Source: GWE2-40-63 sp041664345 (lineage in GTDB: Bacteria; Bacteroidota; Bacteroidia; Bacteroidales; SZUA-534). Taken from it: a DNA stretch of 64,000 bases. Below are positions 16,457 to 24,890 of the stretch, one piece after another. Location of the stretch: assembly GCA_041664345.1 (NCBI GenBank), contig JBAYKX010000001.1, forward strand, positions 1-64,000, in the 5' to 3' direction. Numbering within the stretch: the first letter of the stretch is position 1; each line of letters begins with the position of its first letter. The notes beneath the pieces are model-generated. The model was not told where the DNA came from and made no database searches. It worked only from the letters and a program-made list of their open reading frames with translations. Both the position numbers and the translations under genes were made by a program.

Positions 16457-19375
16457 CTATTTTACATCTGGTGTAACTTGCAAAACCAAAGGCATCCGGA
16501 TTATGGTGCCAGTATTAACTTCCAGATGGGTGCGGTGAGTTCCGATAGGCAACGAAGTTGACAAAAAATGCAGCACAACAAGTTCCATTCCATCAGCCAA
16601 TATAGTCCCTGAGGTTTGGCTAATTTGAATCCATGGTTGATTCAATTCATCGTAAATTTTTAATGAATAATTTAAAGAGACACTTCCTGAATTACTTATT
16701 ATTAGCGTATCGGAATAGTCTTGATTCGCTGAAAGGTTCGCCACAAAGCTCAACTTATTAAAATCAACCTTAGGATTTCCAATAACTGTAAGGTTTAATG
16801 CAAGTGTCTTATCGTTCACAAAAAGGGTGGTGGAATAGTCACCCATTGACAAATTGCGGGCATCGAAAGCCAAATGAATGCTCTTTGTTTCCTCGGAAGC
16901 AAAAAATCCGAGTTTAGGTTCCACAGTCAACCATGAGTTTGATATGGGTTCAGTTACCTCAAAGGTAAGTTTTCCACCCCCTATGTTTGCCAAGTTTATG
17001 GTATCCACTGCTATACTTCCCTGATTGACTAAAACCAACAAGCTATCAACAGAAATATAAAGTTCAGGTAACGTATCAATACTAACCTGAATGGAATAAG
17101 TATAAGTATTGTTATTGCTGGTAAAAATTACTTCTGCGGTATAGATGCCTTTGGATAAACCATCCACTTCAAGATGAAGAACCAATGCCGCCGTATCATC
17201 TGACATTACATGCATTTCCTGCAATTCGGGCTGCATCCAATCTTTATTGGAACTAATTACCAAATTAGCCATTCCACCGCCAACATTGGTTATCCAAACG
17301 GTATCGGTAGCTACCGAATGAATGAGCACTTCTTTAGTACTTGATTCACTCAACATGCGGATAATGGGCAATGTATCCACCGAAATTTCAACCGGTATTT
17401 TAGCCCGGGCATCGCCATCAATAATTAAGTGAGTAGCGTAAAATCCTGTTATCAGTTCTTTTGCAGGAATATAAAAGTTAAGAGCCGAGGAATCATTCGG
17501 AGCTATTTCCAATAAGGAATCAATCAAAACCAGCCAATCAGCTTCCGTTCGAACGGTTACGTTTTTTATTTCGTTGCTTGTGTTCAGAATGAAAATAGAA
17601 TCAAAAACAGAATCCTGTATTGTTACTTTATACCTTAAAGAGTCAGGAAACAGGGTTAATTTTTGCACAGGAATAATTTTCATGTTTACCGGAACGGAAA
17701 TGGTGTCGCTGGCTTGAATAATTAAATGAGAAAAATAGGTTCCCACAGGTAGCGAATGAGTATTAAAAAATAATTTAATGGTATCCTTCGCTCCCACTGG
17801 TATTGTATTTCCTATTTTATTAGTTACGAACCAATCCGGCAGGGTGTCCGATTCAATTTTTACTGAATAGTTCAGCGGAACATTACCACAATTGTTTATT
17901 AAAAAATTTGCAGAATCCTCAGAATACTCAATAAGCTGCACTTCAATAGAATCAATAGCCAAGCAGATTTGTTCCTGTTCTTGATTTATGATAACGTTTA
18001 GAGGAGTTGGCTGGCCATCAATTACAGTTACATTTGAAATAACAGAATTAGCATAACCGGCTGCTGAAAAGGTGAAAGTGTAAGTACCTGCTTTCAGGTA
18101 TCGGGCAAAAAATCCGGTATTTGCTTGGCTATAAACTTCTGATTGGGTAAAGTCGTGATTCAAAACAGTTACCTTGGTAGCAACGGGTTCGCCGTGGCCA
18201 TTAACCACAGTACCCTGTACACCGTTCAACCCTTCGGAAAGATACCCCAAAAGTGCCGCTCGGTTATAGTTCCATAAACTAGGCAGACTGGAGGTAGGAT
18301 AAAGTTTTGAATCCGAAATTTCGACGGTAACTTCTCTGGCGTGTTTAAAATAGTTCATGTAATCCTGACGGCCACCGGTTATCCGATACCATAAATAACC
18401 ATTAGTTAACCCATTGTTCACACCATCGAAATAACCTGCCGGACTATTGGCCTGAGCCGAATCGCGGTAATTACCACCCACATACCTCCACCAAAGATTG
18501 TCGGCGCATAGCGTGCTCCAAGTATCCCATGGATAGTTTACAACCTCTACCCCACTATGGAAATTGGCCGACAGCGAAATAGGGTAATTATTGGCGAATG
18601 CCATCATAAACACGGTTTCCTCCTGCCAGGAATATCCGTCGGGATGATTGCCTGCTGCCGGATCAGGAAAATTACGGTTTATATCCACATAATTTATATT
18701 ATACCTGATAGCGCCTGACACCGTATGGTTTCCTCCTTTATAGGTGCCGTTTGGGTTGGCTAACGGATTTATCCAAATAACTGAATTGTTAATCAGACGG
18801 GCAATATCGGGTAATGCTGTGTTGGAATAATTATTCAGCAAATAATCAATCAACCGGAGCATCATCGCATAACCGGCAATTTCGTCGCCGTGCATGGAGC
18901 TGGTATAAAACAGTTGAGGTTCCGGTTCCCATTCGTTTTCCACGTTATCGGAAATTTTAACTGCCAATAACTTTCGTCCACTAGCCAAAGTTCCTATTTC
19001 AACCAATTTACATATTTCGGGATGCGAAGTAGCAAAGCCCAGCATCATCTGTTCATAAACCTCGTAGGTAGGGTAACGGTTCCAGAGTGCCATTTCAGAC
19101 ACCGTAGTTGCCATATCCAGTGCTTTGGTAGTTTTTGATTCCTCAATAAAAGAATAGGGAATCCCTAAACGTTGAAAAGCTATAAATTCCTTCTCATTGG
19201 CAAATGCATATACCGTATTTCCTTCTACATTATCAATTGAAATTAGGGTAGTAATGCTGTCGATAGCCGCTTTATCAGTCACCTGAAACTTGAAATAATA
19301 CAACGACAAATCCTGAGCTATTCCGTTTGCAGAAAACAACAACATAAAAGCTAGGATAAACGAAACACGTTTCAT
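16457..19375 (-). CDS. Secreted M14 zinc carboxypeptidase with BACON-like repeats
   Basis: I start at the ATG at 19375 (signal peptide MKRVSFILAFMLLFSANGIAQ); the frame extends six codons upstream. Numbering from the longer frame, the M14 peptidase domain spans about 105-390. Zinc ligands are His168 and Glu171 in MHGDEIAG and His279 in NFHSG, with Arg240 in DINRNFPD and catalytic Glu358 in VTVEIS. A carboxypeptidase regulatory-like beta domain follows (about 392-470). The remaining 500 residues are five or so repeats of about 95 residues resembling BACON/abnormal-spindle-like Ig domains (W-x-x-V/I ... G-x-Y-x-x-x-L). No T9SS tail is present, so periplasmic or outer-surface location by another route is likely. 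Cleavage of peptides or peptidoglycan stems is possible; the substrate is unknown. Confidence 0.83.
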   Translation of the reverse strand: MKRVSFILAFMLLFSANGIAQDLSLYYFKFQVTDKAAIDSITTLISIDNVEGNTVYAFANEKEFIAFQRLGIPYSFIEESKTTKALDMATTVSEMALWNRYPTYEVYEQMMLGFATSHPEICKLVEIGTLASGRKLLAVKISDNVENEWEPEPQLFYTSSMHGDEIAGYAMMLRLIDYLLNNYSNTALPDIARLINNSVIWINPLANPNGTYKGGNHTVSGAIRYNINYVDINRNFPDPAAGNHPDGYSWQEETVFMMAFANNYPISLSANFHSGVEVVNYPWDTWSTLCADNLWWRYVGGNYRDSAQANSPAGYFDGVNNGLTNGYLWYRITGGRQDYMNYFKHAREVTVEISDSKLYPTSSLPSLWNYNRAALLGYLSEGLNGVQGTVVNGHGEPVATKVTVLNHDFTQSEVYSQANTGFFARYLKAGTYTFTFSAAGYANSVISNVTVIDGQPTPLNVIINQEQEQICLAIDSIEVQLIEYSEDSANFLINNCGNVPLNYSVKIESDTLPDWFVTNKIGNTIPVGAKDTIKLFFNTHSLPVGTYFSHLIIQASDTISVPVNMKIIPVQKLTLFPDSLRYKVTIQDSVFDSIFILNTSNEIKNVTVRTEADWLVLIDSLLEIAPNDSSALNFYIPAKELITGFYATHLIIDGDARAKIPVEISVDTLPIIRMLSESSTKEVLIHSVATDTVWITNVGGGMANLVISSNKDWMQPELQEMHVMSDDTAALVLHLEVDGLSKGIYTAEVIFTSNNNTYTYSIQVSIDTLPELYISVDSLLVLVNQGSIAVDTINLANIGGGKLTFEVTEPISNSWLTVEPKLGFFASEETKSIHLAFDARNLSMGDYSTTLFVNDKTLALNLTVIGNPKVDFNKLSFVANLSANQDYSDTLIISNSGSVSLNYSLKIYDELNQPWIQISQTSGTILADGMELVVLHFLSTSLPIGTHRTHLEVNTGTIIRMPLVLQVTPDVK

Positions 19376-19410
19376 TTTAACTATTTTATACAAATTTACT
19401 GGAATAAAAC

Positions 19411-19434
19411 AAAAAAGGCTCCTTTTTAGAAGCC
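19411..19434 (-). terminator. Rho-independent terminator after the PfkB kinase
   Basis: On the minus strand GGCTTC (19434-19429) and GGAGCC (19422-19417) form a six-base stem with one G-T pair, followed by six T residues (19416-19411). It lies between the kinase gene and the M14 peptidase gene and should end transcription of the former. Confidence 0.7.
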
Positions 19435-19463
19435 CTTTACATGAAATATATTCTGAATAGGAT

Positions 19464-20432
19464 TTACGCCAGTTGTTTCCGGATGAAATGCCAACCTTCG
19501 TCGGAAATTTTTGCTCCTAAGTTCTCAATTACTTTTCCTGAAAGTAACGCACCCATGGTACCGCATTCCTTGAGTGACATATCATGCACCAAACCATAAA
19601 GAAACCCAGCTGCGTATAAATCACCGGCACCGGTTGTATCCAGCGCATCAATTCCAATAATTCCAACCCGTAAGATTTGCCCATTGTGTTTGAGGAGCGA
19701 ACCTTGTTTCCCTATTTTAACAATGGCATATTCGCACATACCGGCAATCTGTTCCAATGCCCCTTCGGCATCCAAACCTGAAAATGCCCGTGCCTCTTCT
19801 TCGTTGGCAAACAAAATATCGACATAATTTGCAACAATCGATTTTAAAAAATCGAGGTTTTCTGCCACTACATTAAAGCTCGCCAAATCGAGCGAAACTT
19901 TTAGTCCTTTTTGCTTTGCCAATTTAACCGCCGATTCAATCAATTGGTGGTTTTGCACCAAATACCCCTCGATATGGAAAAACTCATAGCCATTGAACAT
20001 GGATTCGTTTATATCGCTTGCAGTTAATTCTACAGCAGCACCCAAAAAAGTGGCAAAAGTACGTTCTGAATCGGGCGAAACCAAAGCAATTGCTTTACCA
20101 GAGGGTGTAGCACTTTGTAACAAATAAGGTTGAATACCTGCTTCTATTAGGTCATTTTTAAAGAAGTTGCCCAAATCATCGGTTCCAACCTTACCAATAA
20201 CTGCGGTTTGAATACCTAGTTGAGCCAATCCATGAATGGTATTAGCCGCCGATCCTCCTGAAGTCATGATGGGATGCAGGTGAGCTGTATTATCAACCAC
20301 CCTTTTTGAGAACCCGGTATCGACCAATTGCATGCTACCTTTAGGCAGATTCAGTTCAGTTAATATGCTGTCGTTAGGGAGTTTGGTCATAATATCCACC
20401 AAAGCATTTCCCATTCCAATAATTTTTTTCAT
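19464..20432 (-). CDS. PfkB-family nucleoside kinase, adenosine kinase-like
   Basis: The 322-residue protein carries both PfkB signatures: the N-terminal GGSAANTIHGLAQLG and the C-terminal DTTGAGDLYAAGFLYGL with the catalytic Asp and anion hole. The opening MKKIIGMGNALVDIM and overall length fit the adenosine kinase branch, which phosphorylates adenosine to AMP using ATP. A related sugar kinase cannot be excluded. It is monocistronic, with its own terminator downstream. Confidence 0.85.
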   Translation of the reverse strand: MKKIIGMGNALVDIMTKLPNDSILTELNLPKGSMQLVDTGFSKRVVDNTAHLHPIMTSGGSAANTIHGLAQLGIQTAVIGKVGTDDLGNFFKNDLIEAGIQPYLLQSATPSGKAIALVSPDSERTFATFLGAAVELTASDINESMFNGYEFFHIEGYLVQNHQLIESAVKLAKQKGLKVSLDLASFNVVAENLDFLKSIVANYVDILFANEEEARAFSGLDAEGALEQIAGMCEYAIVKIGKQGSLLKHNGQILRVGIIGIDALDTTGAGDLYAAGFLYGLVHDMSLKECGTMGALLSGKVIENLGAKISDEGWHFIRKQLA

Positions 20433-20582
20433 TGCCTGAATTTCGTTTCTATAAATTGAATAAAAAAGTGCGGTGCGAAATAACTTTAAATTTAATTAAT
20501 AAAAAAATTATTGTGCAAATAATTGACAATCAAATTACAAGAAAAAATACATAGCTTGTTTCAAATATTTATGGTGAAATAT

Positions 20583-20613
20583 TTTGTGGATTGCCTGTAA
20601 CCAACTATTTTTG
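20583..20613 (+). promoter_or_regulatory. Promoter of tRNA-Asn
   Basis: TTTG at 20583-20586 and TATTTTTG at 20606-20613 are separated by exactly 19 bases, a perfect match to the Bacteroidota TTTG-N19-TAnnTTTG promoter. Transcription should start near 20620, leaving a leader of about 44 bases before the tRNA. Confidence 0.8.
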
Positions 20614-20663
20614 CCACGCAATTTTAGGAAACAAACCAGTAACCTAAGATTAGAAAACGTTCT

Positions 20664-20740
20664 TCCTTCTTAGCTCAGTTGGTTAGAGCACCTGACTGTT
20701 AATCAGGGGGTCCTTGGTTCAAGTCCAAGAGAGGGAGCCA
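20664..20740 (+). tRNA. tRNA-Asn (anticodon GTT), CCA encoded
   Basis: The cloverleaf is complete. The acceptor stem TCCTTCT pairs with AGAGGGA, the D arm is GCTC/GAGC, the anticodon stem CCTGA/TCAGG encloses the loop CTGTTAA with anticodon GTT, and the T arm CTTGG/CCAAG encloses TTCAAGT. The discriminator G is followed by an encoded CCA at 20738-20740. An A+T-rich island starts about 290 bases downstream. Confidence 0.95.
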
Positions 20741-20750
20741 CAAAATCAAG

Positions 20751-20781
20751 CCTTCACAGTTTATTCTGTGGAGGTTTTTTT
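20751..20781 (+). terminator. Terminator of tRNA-Asn
   Basis: CCTTCACAG (20751-20759) and CTGTGGAGG (20766-20774) form a nine-base stem with a six-base loop and one G-T pair, followed by seven T residues. The remaining 250 bases to the next gene are A+T-rich. They show two ATTTCACC copies just after the hairpin and no gene. Confidence 0.85.
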
Positions 20782-21030
20782 ATTTTGATTTCACCTTAAT
20801 TTCACCTATCTGTTATTTTAATTGTTTTTACTGAGAATTTAAATAAAAAAAGGAGTCTGGTAAAATGAAAGATTGAGGGAGGACTTCAATAATTTTAAAT
20901 TTTCCACCAAATTATTTTATGTATTTTAAAAGTAATTAGTTTATATACACTCGATTATTATTTATTTGTTTTTAATTTAGGTTAAAATTGTAATTGAATT
21001 GCAAATACATTAAAAAGTTAAATATTTACA

Positions 21031-21699
21031 ATGGCATTTAACTTAAAATATATTCAACATTCCAAAAAAGGAATCCGTCGTGATAGGAATCAAGATAGAT
21101 CATTAATAATTGCTAAAAAAAACTACACTTTATTTATGGTTTTCGATGGTGTTAGTTCTAGGCCTGACAGTTACCATTTCATAAACAAATTTAAGGCAAC
21201 ATTTCGGAATAGAATTAAAAACTTAGATTTAAAAGAAAGTAATTTAAATTGTATTCTGTTTGAGGTTCATAATGATATTCTTAAATTGAAAATTAATGGA
21301 TCAAGCACATTATCGATTCTTTTTTTTAATAATAAAGAAGGTGATGCTGGTTTTATTAACATTGGAGACTCTAGGATTTATCATTTTAATAACCAATATC
21401 TTGAACAAATAACAGTAGATGATTCATTGCCTGGAATTAGTAATATTATTACAAAATATTTAGGGATGGAAAAACTTTCTTTAATGGATTTTGCTTTAAC
21501 TCCTATAAACCTTAAAGGAGATTATTTGATGTGCACTGATGGTTTTTATGGTTTGATGGAAAACAATTTGAAAGATTATTTTTTTATATTAAATTTTAAA
21601 TACCTTCGGAACATCAAAAAATATATTTTAAAAATACAAAGAAGAAAAAATGAGGATGATTCATCATTTATTATAATTAAAAATGAAATTTCAATCTGA
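21031..21699 (+). CDS. PP2C-family Ser/Thr protein phosphatase
   Basis: The 222-residue protein is a small, stand-alone PP2C phosphatase. Metal-binding acidic residues are all present: Asp22 in RNQDR, Asp39-Gly40 in VFDGVSS, Asp113 in NIGDSRIYHF, Asp170-Gly171 in MCTDGFYG, and Asp209-Asp210 in NEDDSSF. A core STLSILFF strand matches the family. It would remove phosphate from Ser/Thr of target proteins in the cytoplasm, and the Ser/Thr kinase at 23478-24263 is the obvious counterpart. It overlaps the next gene by 17 bases. The DNA here is markedly richer in A+T than the flanking housekeeping genes, which suggests horizontal acquisition. Confidence 0.85.
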   Translation: MAFNLKYIQHSKKGIRRDRNQDRSLIIAKKNYTLFMVFDGVSSRPDSYHFINKFKATFRNRIKNLDLKESNLNCILFEVHNDILKLKINGSSTLSILFFNNKEGDAGFINIGDSRIYHFNNQYLEQITVDDSLPGISNIITKYLGMEKLSLMDFALTPINLKGDYLMCTDGFYGLMENNLKDYFFILNFKYLRNIKKYILKIQRRKNEDDSSFIIIKNEISI

Positions 21700-22345
21700 A
21701 TTTGAGCTTGTTAGTGTATTAAAGGAAACTTTGAGATGTAAATATAAAACGGCTCAAATCGAAATATTTGAAGAAGTTTCCTTAGGATATGGCATCGCAG
21801 ATATTATTATAAGTAGATTAAAAAAGCCTCTTATAAATATTGAACCATCATTTCCTGTTTTAAATGTTTCTGATATTAATATTTTTAATTTAATCCAGAT
21901 TAATGAAGGAATTACATTTGATACAATATTAGATACTACAAAGGGAAGTAGGGAATCATTAATAAAATCGCTTGATGTATTGATTAGGAGTAATTATTTA
22001 TACACAAGAAATTCCGCTTTTTTTATTAGGGAAAACTATGAGCTTCCATTTCATGAAAATTTTGCAATTGAAGCTAAACTTAAAGACTGGAAACGAGCAT
22101 TGAACCAAGCTTATCGGTATAAATGGTTTGCCGAATATTCATATGTCGTATTGGATTCACATTTTGCCAATCCCGCTATAAAAAACATGGATTTATTCAG
22201 TAAATTCAATATTGGACTTGCTTCAATTTCTAAAGATGGAAAGCTAATTAAATACTTCACACCCAAACGACATCAACCCTATGATAAAAAAATGCAGATT
22301 CTATTGGCTGAAAAAATAAAGAATAATTATGAATTTGCTAAATAG
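21683..22345 (+). CDS. PD-(D/E)XK nuclease-like protein with central winged-helix-like segment
   Basis: No family name can be given with certainty. The 220 residues show the layout of a PD-(D/E)XK nuclease: Asp40 in YGIADIIIS, the E-x-K pair Glu130/Lys132 in FAIEAKLKDW, then a helix with NQAYRYKWFA, the Q/Y motif that often follows in RecB- and sce7726-like enzymes, and a closing strand YSYVVLD. Between the two halves, residues 65-115 (GITFDTILDTTKGSRESLIKSL...) look like an inserted winged helix-turn-helix. A DNA-cutting or DNA-binding role is inferred. It is translationally coupled to the PP2C gene (17-base overlap), and its end overlaps the end of the convergent gene by 19 bases. Confidence 0.6.
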   Translation: MKFQSEFELVSVLKETLRCKYKTAQIEIFEEVSLGYGIADIIISRLKKPLINIEPSFPVLNVSDINIFNLIQINEGITFDTILDTTKGSRESLIKSLDVLIRSNYLYTRNSAFFIRENYELPFHENFAIEAKLKDWKRALNQAYRYKWFAEYSYVVLDSHFANPAIKNMDLFSKFNIGLASISKDGKLIKYFTPKRHQPYDKKMQILLAEKIKNNYEFAK

Positions 22346-23481
22346 GCTTTCCATACATTAAGATGATAATTGCTACCCTCATTATTTAGATAAATACTTT
22401 TGCTTTCAAGGTTATTGTATTTAGCAATTGCTTCATTTATTAATGAACCTAAATAAGCCTTTCTGAGTTCGAGATCACTTATGCTAGATATTTTCTTGAG
22501 CAAATTTGAAATTGCTAACAAGTAGTTTTTATTTACATCAGGTTTATGTATATTCCAAGGATAACCTTCTTTTAAAATGATATCTGAAAAAATATTTTTA
22601 TCATTTCTAATAATTTCTAAGTTCCCTGTATCCCTGAGCATTTCTAAATCATTTGCTTTTACCATATTTAATAATTTTTCAGAAAAATAATAACCTTTAG
22701 ATCCCCCACCAGATTCATCTTCAGTAAATCTCTTTATATCAAACTGGCGCAAATTTTCATAAGTCCCAATTGTAATATAATCTATATCGGTTTGTGCTAA
22801 AAAAAGAATTGCATCCCAATTGGCATAAGCATATATTGTTTGAAATTCTTGTTGTTTTAGAGTTTTGAAAACTCTAGATAAATTTCTGAGAATTTTGATG
22901 TCAGTTGTAAGTTTTTTTCTAGTTTCCGGTTTGTTTTCTGATGTCACAAAATACCCATCAAAACAAATTTTCATGTCTGTACAAGCCATTAGAATACTTT
23001 CAACTTTTTTGCTATCAATAATAATATGGTTGGCAAATGGTAGGGTCATAAAGAATTTATGATTCTTGCGATCTAGTTTTGAAACATAACTGTTGATTGA
23101 ATTGATTGCATTTATAATATCATTTACATCTTCATTTTCATAGAAAAGTGGTATTATTATGTTTTCATGTTTATTATCTAATTGAAATTGGATTGCCCTC
23201 TTTACACAATTATCAAAATATACACTTGTAGAATCATTTCCAATATTACAGGTTGGATGAAAAGGAAATTCATTCAGTTTACCACCCTTAATGCTTACAC
23301 TTTTTCCATAAAATTGAAGATCAAGCATTGAAACCTTTAGGATATTACTTAAACTTTTTTTCTTGCAGTAATCTATCCCATGAGTAAATGCCGTAATTAA
23401 AAAATAGTCACCAATATTGTTATCAATATATGACTCAATATTCCAATTTGAATTGTGGCCTAAGACATGAGTAATTTTCAT
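22327..23481 (-). CDS. Protein of unknown function paired with a Ser/Thr kinase
   Basis: I do not recognise this 384-residue family. It has no signal peptide or membrane segment. Alternating strands and helices, such as DYFLITAFTHGID, IIIPLFYENED, KFFMTLPFANHIIID, ICFDGYFVT and QTIYAYANWDAILFLAQTDIDYITIG, suggest a TIM-barrel-like fold. The last unit, where a strand and helix precede DIDYITIGTYENL, recalls the tRNA-guanine transglycosylase-like barrels; this is a weak visual resemblance only. It starts inside the end of the kinase gene (ATGA overlap of four bases), so the two are surely coexpressed, and it may be the kinase's substrate or effector. Codon use is as A+T-rich as the rest of the island. 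Confidence 0.65.
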   Translation of the reverse strand: MKITHVLGHNSNWNIESYIDNNIGDYFLITAFTHGIDYCKKKSLSNILKVSMLDLQFYGKSVSIKGGKLNEFPFHPTCNIGNDSTSVYFDNCVKRAIQFQLDNKHENIIIPLFYENEDVNDIINAINSINSYVSKLDRKNHKFFMTLPFANHIIIDSKKVESILMACTDMKICFDGYFVTSENKPETRKKLTTDIKILRNLSRVFKTLKQQEFQTIYAYANWDAILFLAQTDIDYITIGTYENLRQFDIKRFTEDESGGGSKGYYFSEKLLNMVKANDLEMLRDTGNLEIIRNDKNIFSDIILKEGYPWNIHKPDVNKNYLLAISNLLKKISSISDLELRKAYLGSLINEAIAKYNNLESKSIYLNNEGSNYHLNVWKAYLANS

Positions 23482-24263
23482 AATTCTAACAGTTTTAAAA
23501 AAGTTTCAATTTTTCTTGGTCTTTCAGATGGATTTATCCTTAAAACAGCCTTACAGAATACGTTTAGGATTTCATTATTTGTAACTATTTTATGATTTGC
23601 ATTCTGGAACGCTGTTTGTATTTCATATCTATCTTTTCCATACGGTAATTCGTTAGTATATAAATAATATGCAATTATACCCAAACAAAAGAAATCAGTT
23701 CGATAAGATATTAATGCTTTATTACCCTCATATTGTTCAGGACTTGCAAATAGCCATGATAAAGGTTGTCCACCAGTTGCAGTGATACTTTTTTCATCAA
23801 GTGCACGGGCAATTCCAAAATCCAATACAATAGGTTCCCCATTTGTTTTAATTCGTATATTTTGAGGTTTTATATCTCTATGCACGTAGTTTGCTTCCCA
23901 TACTGGTTTTAAAATGTTTCCTACTTTAAAAACTAAGTCCAATACTTTATTTGCGTCACCCTTATATAGTTTAATCAGCTCAGAAAGATCATTTCCATCA
24001 ATATATTCTTCAAGAATTATTGTTTCAGTTTCAAATTTTTCTACACGAATAATGTCAGGAATTCCTTTATTAGCATTAAATTCTTGACAAATTTTAACTT
24101 CTCTCTCAAACCTTTCATCTACGAAATTTATAATCTTTAAAGCATACCAAACTTCATCAATTTTAACAATAAAAACTGTTTTCTGACCTCCATGCTTAGC
24201 AGGTCTATATTCTATAATTTTAAAATGTTCAATTAGTGATTTTGAAAGTTCAACAGAAGCCAT
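23478..24263 (-). CDS. Ser/Thr protein kinase
   Basis: A complete Hanks-type kinase domain of 261 residues with no membrane anchor or sensor domain. Visible elements are the Gly-rich loop HGGQKTVF (24-31), the ATP-binding Lys43 in YALKII, Glu54 in helix C, the catalytic HRD at 128-130 (YVHRDIKPQNI), DFG at 148-150, SPEQ at 174-177 in place of APE, and the structural Asp190. It should be an active cytoplasmic kinase. It is followed by the unknown gene with a four-base overlap, and a PP2C phosphatase lies in the convergent pair. Kinase plus phosphatase plus unknown effectors resembles signalling cassettes seen in stress and phage-defence loci. Confidence 0.9.
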   Translation of the reverse strand: MASVELSKSLIEHFKIIEYRPAKHGGQKTVFIVKIDEVWYALKIINFVDERFEREVKICQEFNANKGIPDIIRVEKFETETIILEEYIDGNDLSELIKLYKGDANKVLDLVFKVGNILKPVWEANYVHRDIKPQNIRIKTNGEPIVLDFGIARALDEKSITATGGQPLSWLFASPEQYEGNKALISYRTDFFCLGIIAYYLYTNELPYGKDRYEIQTAFQNANHKIVTNNEILNVFCKAVLRINPSERPRKIETFLKLLEL

Positions 24264-24301
24264 AAAATATTAAATTTACAAGTATTATAAAAATATTTAT
24301 G

Positions 24302-24568
24302 TCAAATAAAAACATCAGCCATAACTAAAATAATTTTATTTTGGTTATTGTAACTATTTTTCCCCCTCACACTTTTTATCTCCTCCTTACTCAACCCTTG
24401 AAGCTCATATACTATTTGGTCAATCTCTTTATCGGTATTATTGCGAATGTTCTGCTGTATCTGTAAATTGTCAAAGTAGTTTTTAAAACTGGCAAGTTGA
24501 CTATCAATCAAAGTATAATCAGAGATAGCAAGGTATTTTTGTTCAACAGATTTCTGGAAAATGCTCAT
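24302..24568 (-). pseudogene. Internally deleted type IIG restriction-methylase gene
   Basis: From the ATG at 24568 the frame encodes about 88 residues. The start, MSIFQKSVEQKYLAI followed by LIDSQLASFKNYFDN and IQQNIRN, is like the N-terminus of Eco57I/type IIG restriction-methylases. It runs directly into DKEIDQIVYELQGLSKEEIK, which is like their extreme C-terminus. About a thousand residues of nuclease, methylase and target-recognition domains are missing between the two, so a large in-frame deletion is the best explanation. The last 25 residues (GKNSYNNQNKIILVMADVFI) look like read-through into unrelated sequence. It lies just upstream of the kinase gene on the same strand. A small functional protein is conceivable but unlikely. 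Confidence 0.65.
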
Positions 24569-24666
24569 AATTGATAATTCAAAAATTAGATAAATATAAA
24601 ACATAATTTATGATTACCCTATTAGTCTATTTATGATTATTTTACCTTTTTAATCTTTTTGCATTC

Positions 24667-24890
24667 ATGCAAAGGAAAAAAGTTTTGTTTATATACTTTA
24701 CAACAAGCTTCTCGATAAATTCTATATTGGGGCTTCACGCCATGATCCTCAGATTAGAAAGAATCGTCATTTGATAGAGTATTATGGTTCCGCTAAATTT
24801 ACCGCCAAAGCCGATGATTGGATTCTATTTCTTAAACTGGAATTGAGCTTACATCCAGCCTTCAAAATAGGGATTAATCAAATCGTATAA
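24667..24890 (+). pseudogene. GIY-YIG endonuclease-like gene, frameshifted and truncated
   Basis: From about 24685 one frame reads FVYILYNKLLDKFYIGASRH, the GIY-YIG nuclease signature. YYGSAKFTAKADDWILFLKL follows, a motif seen in the small Bacteroidota GIY-YIG proteins, with a stop at 24888-24890. There is no start codon in that frame. The ATG at 24667 with MQRKK lies in another frame, and one added A in the A-tract at 24675-24681 would join them. The C-terminus also lacks the usual closing helices. It is therefore broken at both ends. A sequencing error in the A-run could explain the first defect but not the second. Confidence 0.65.
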
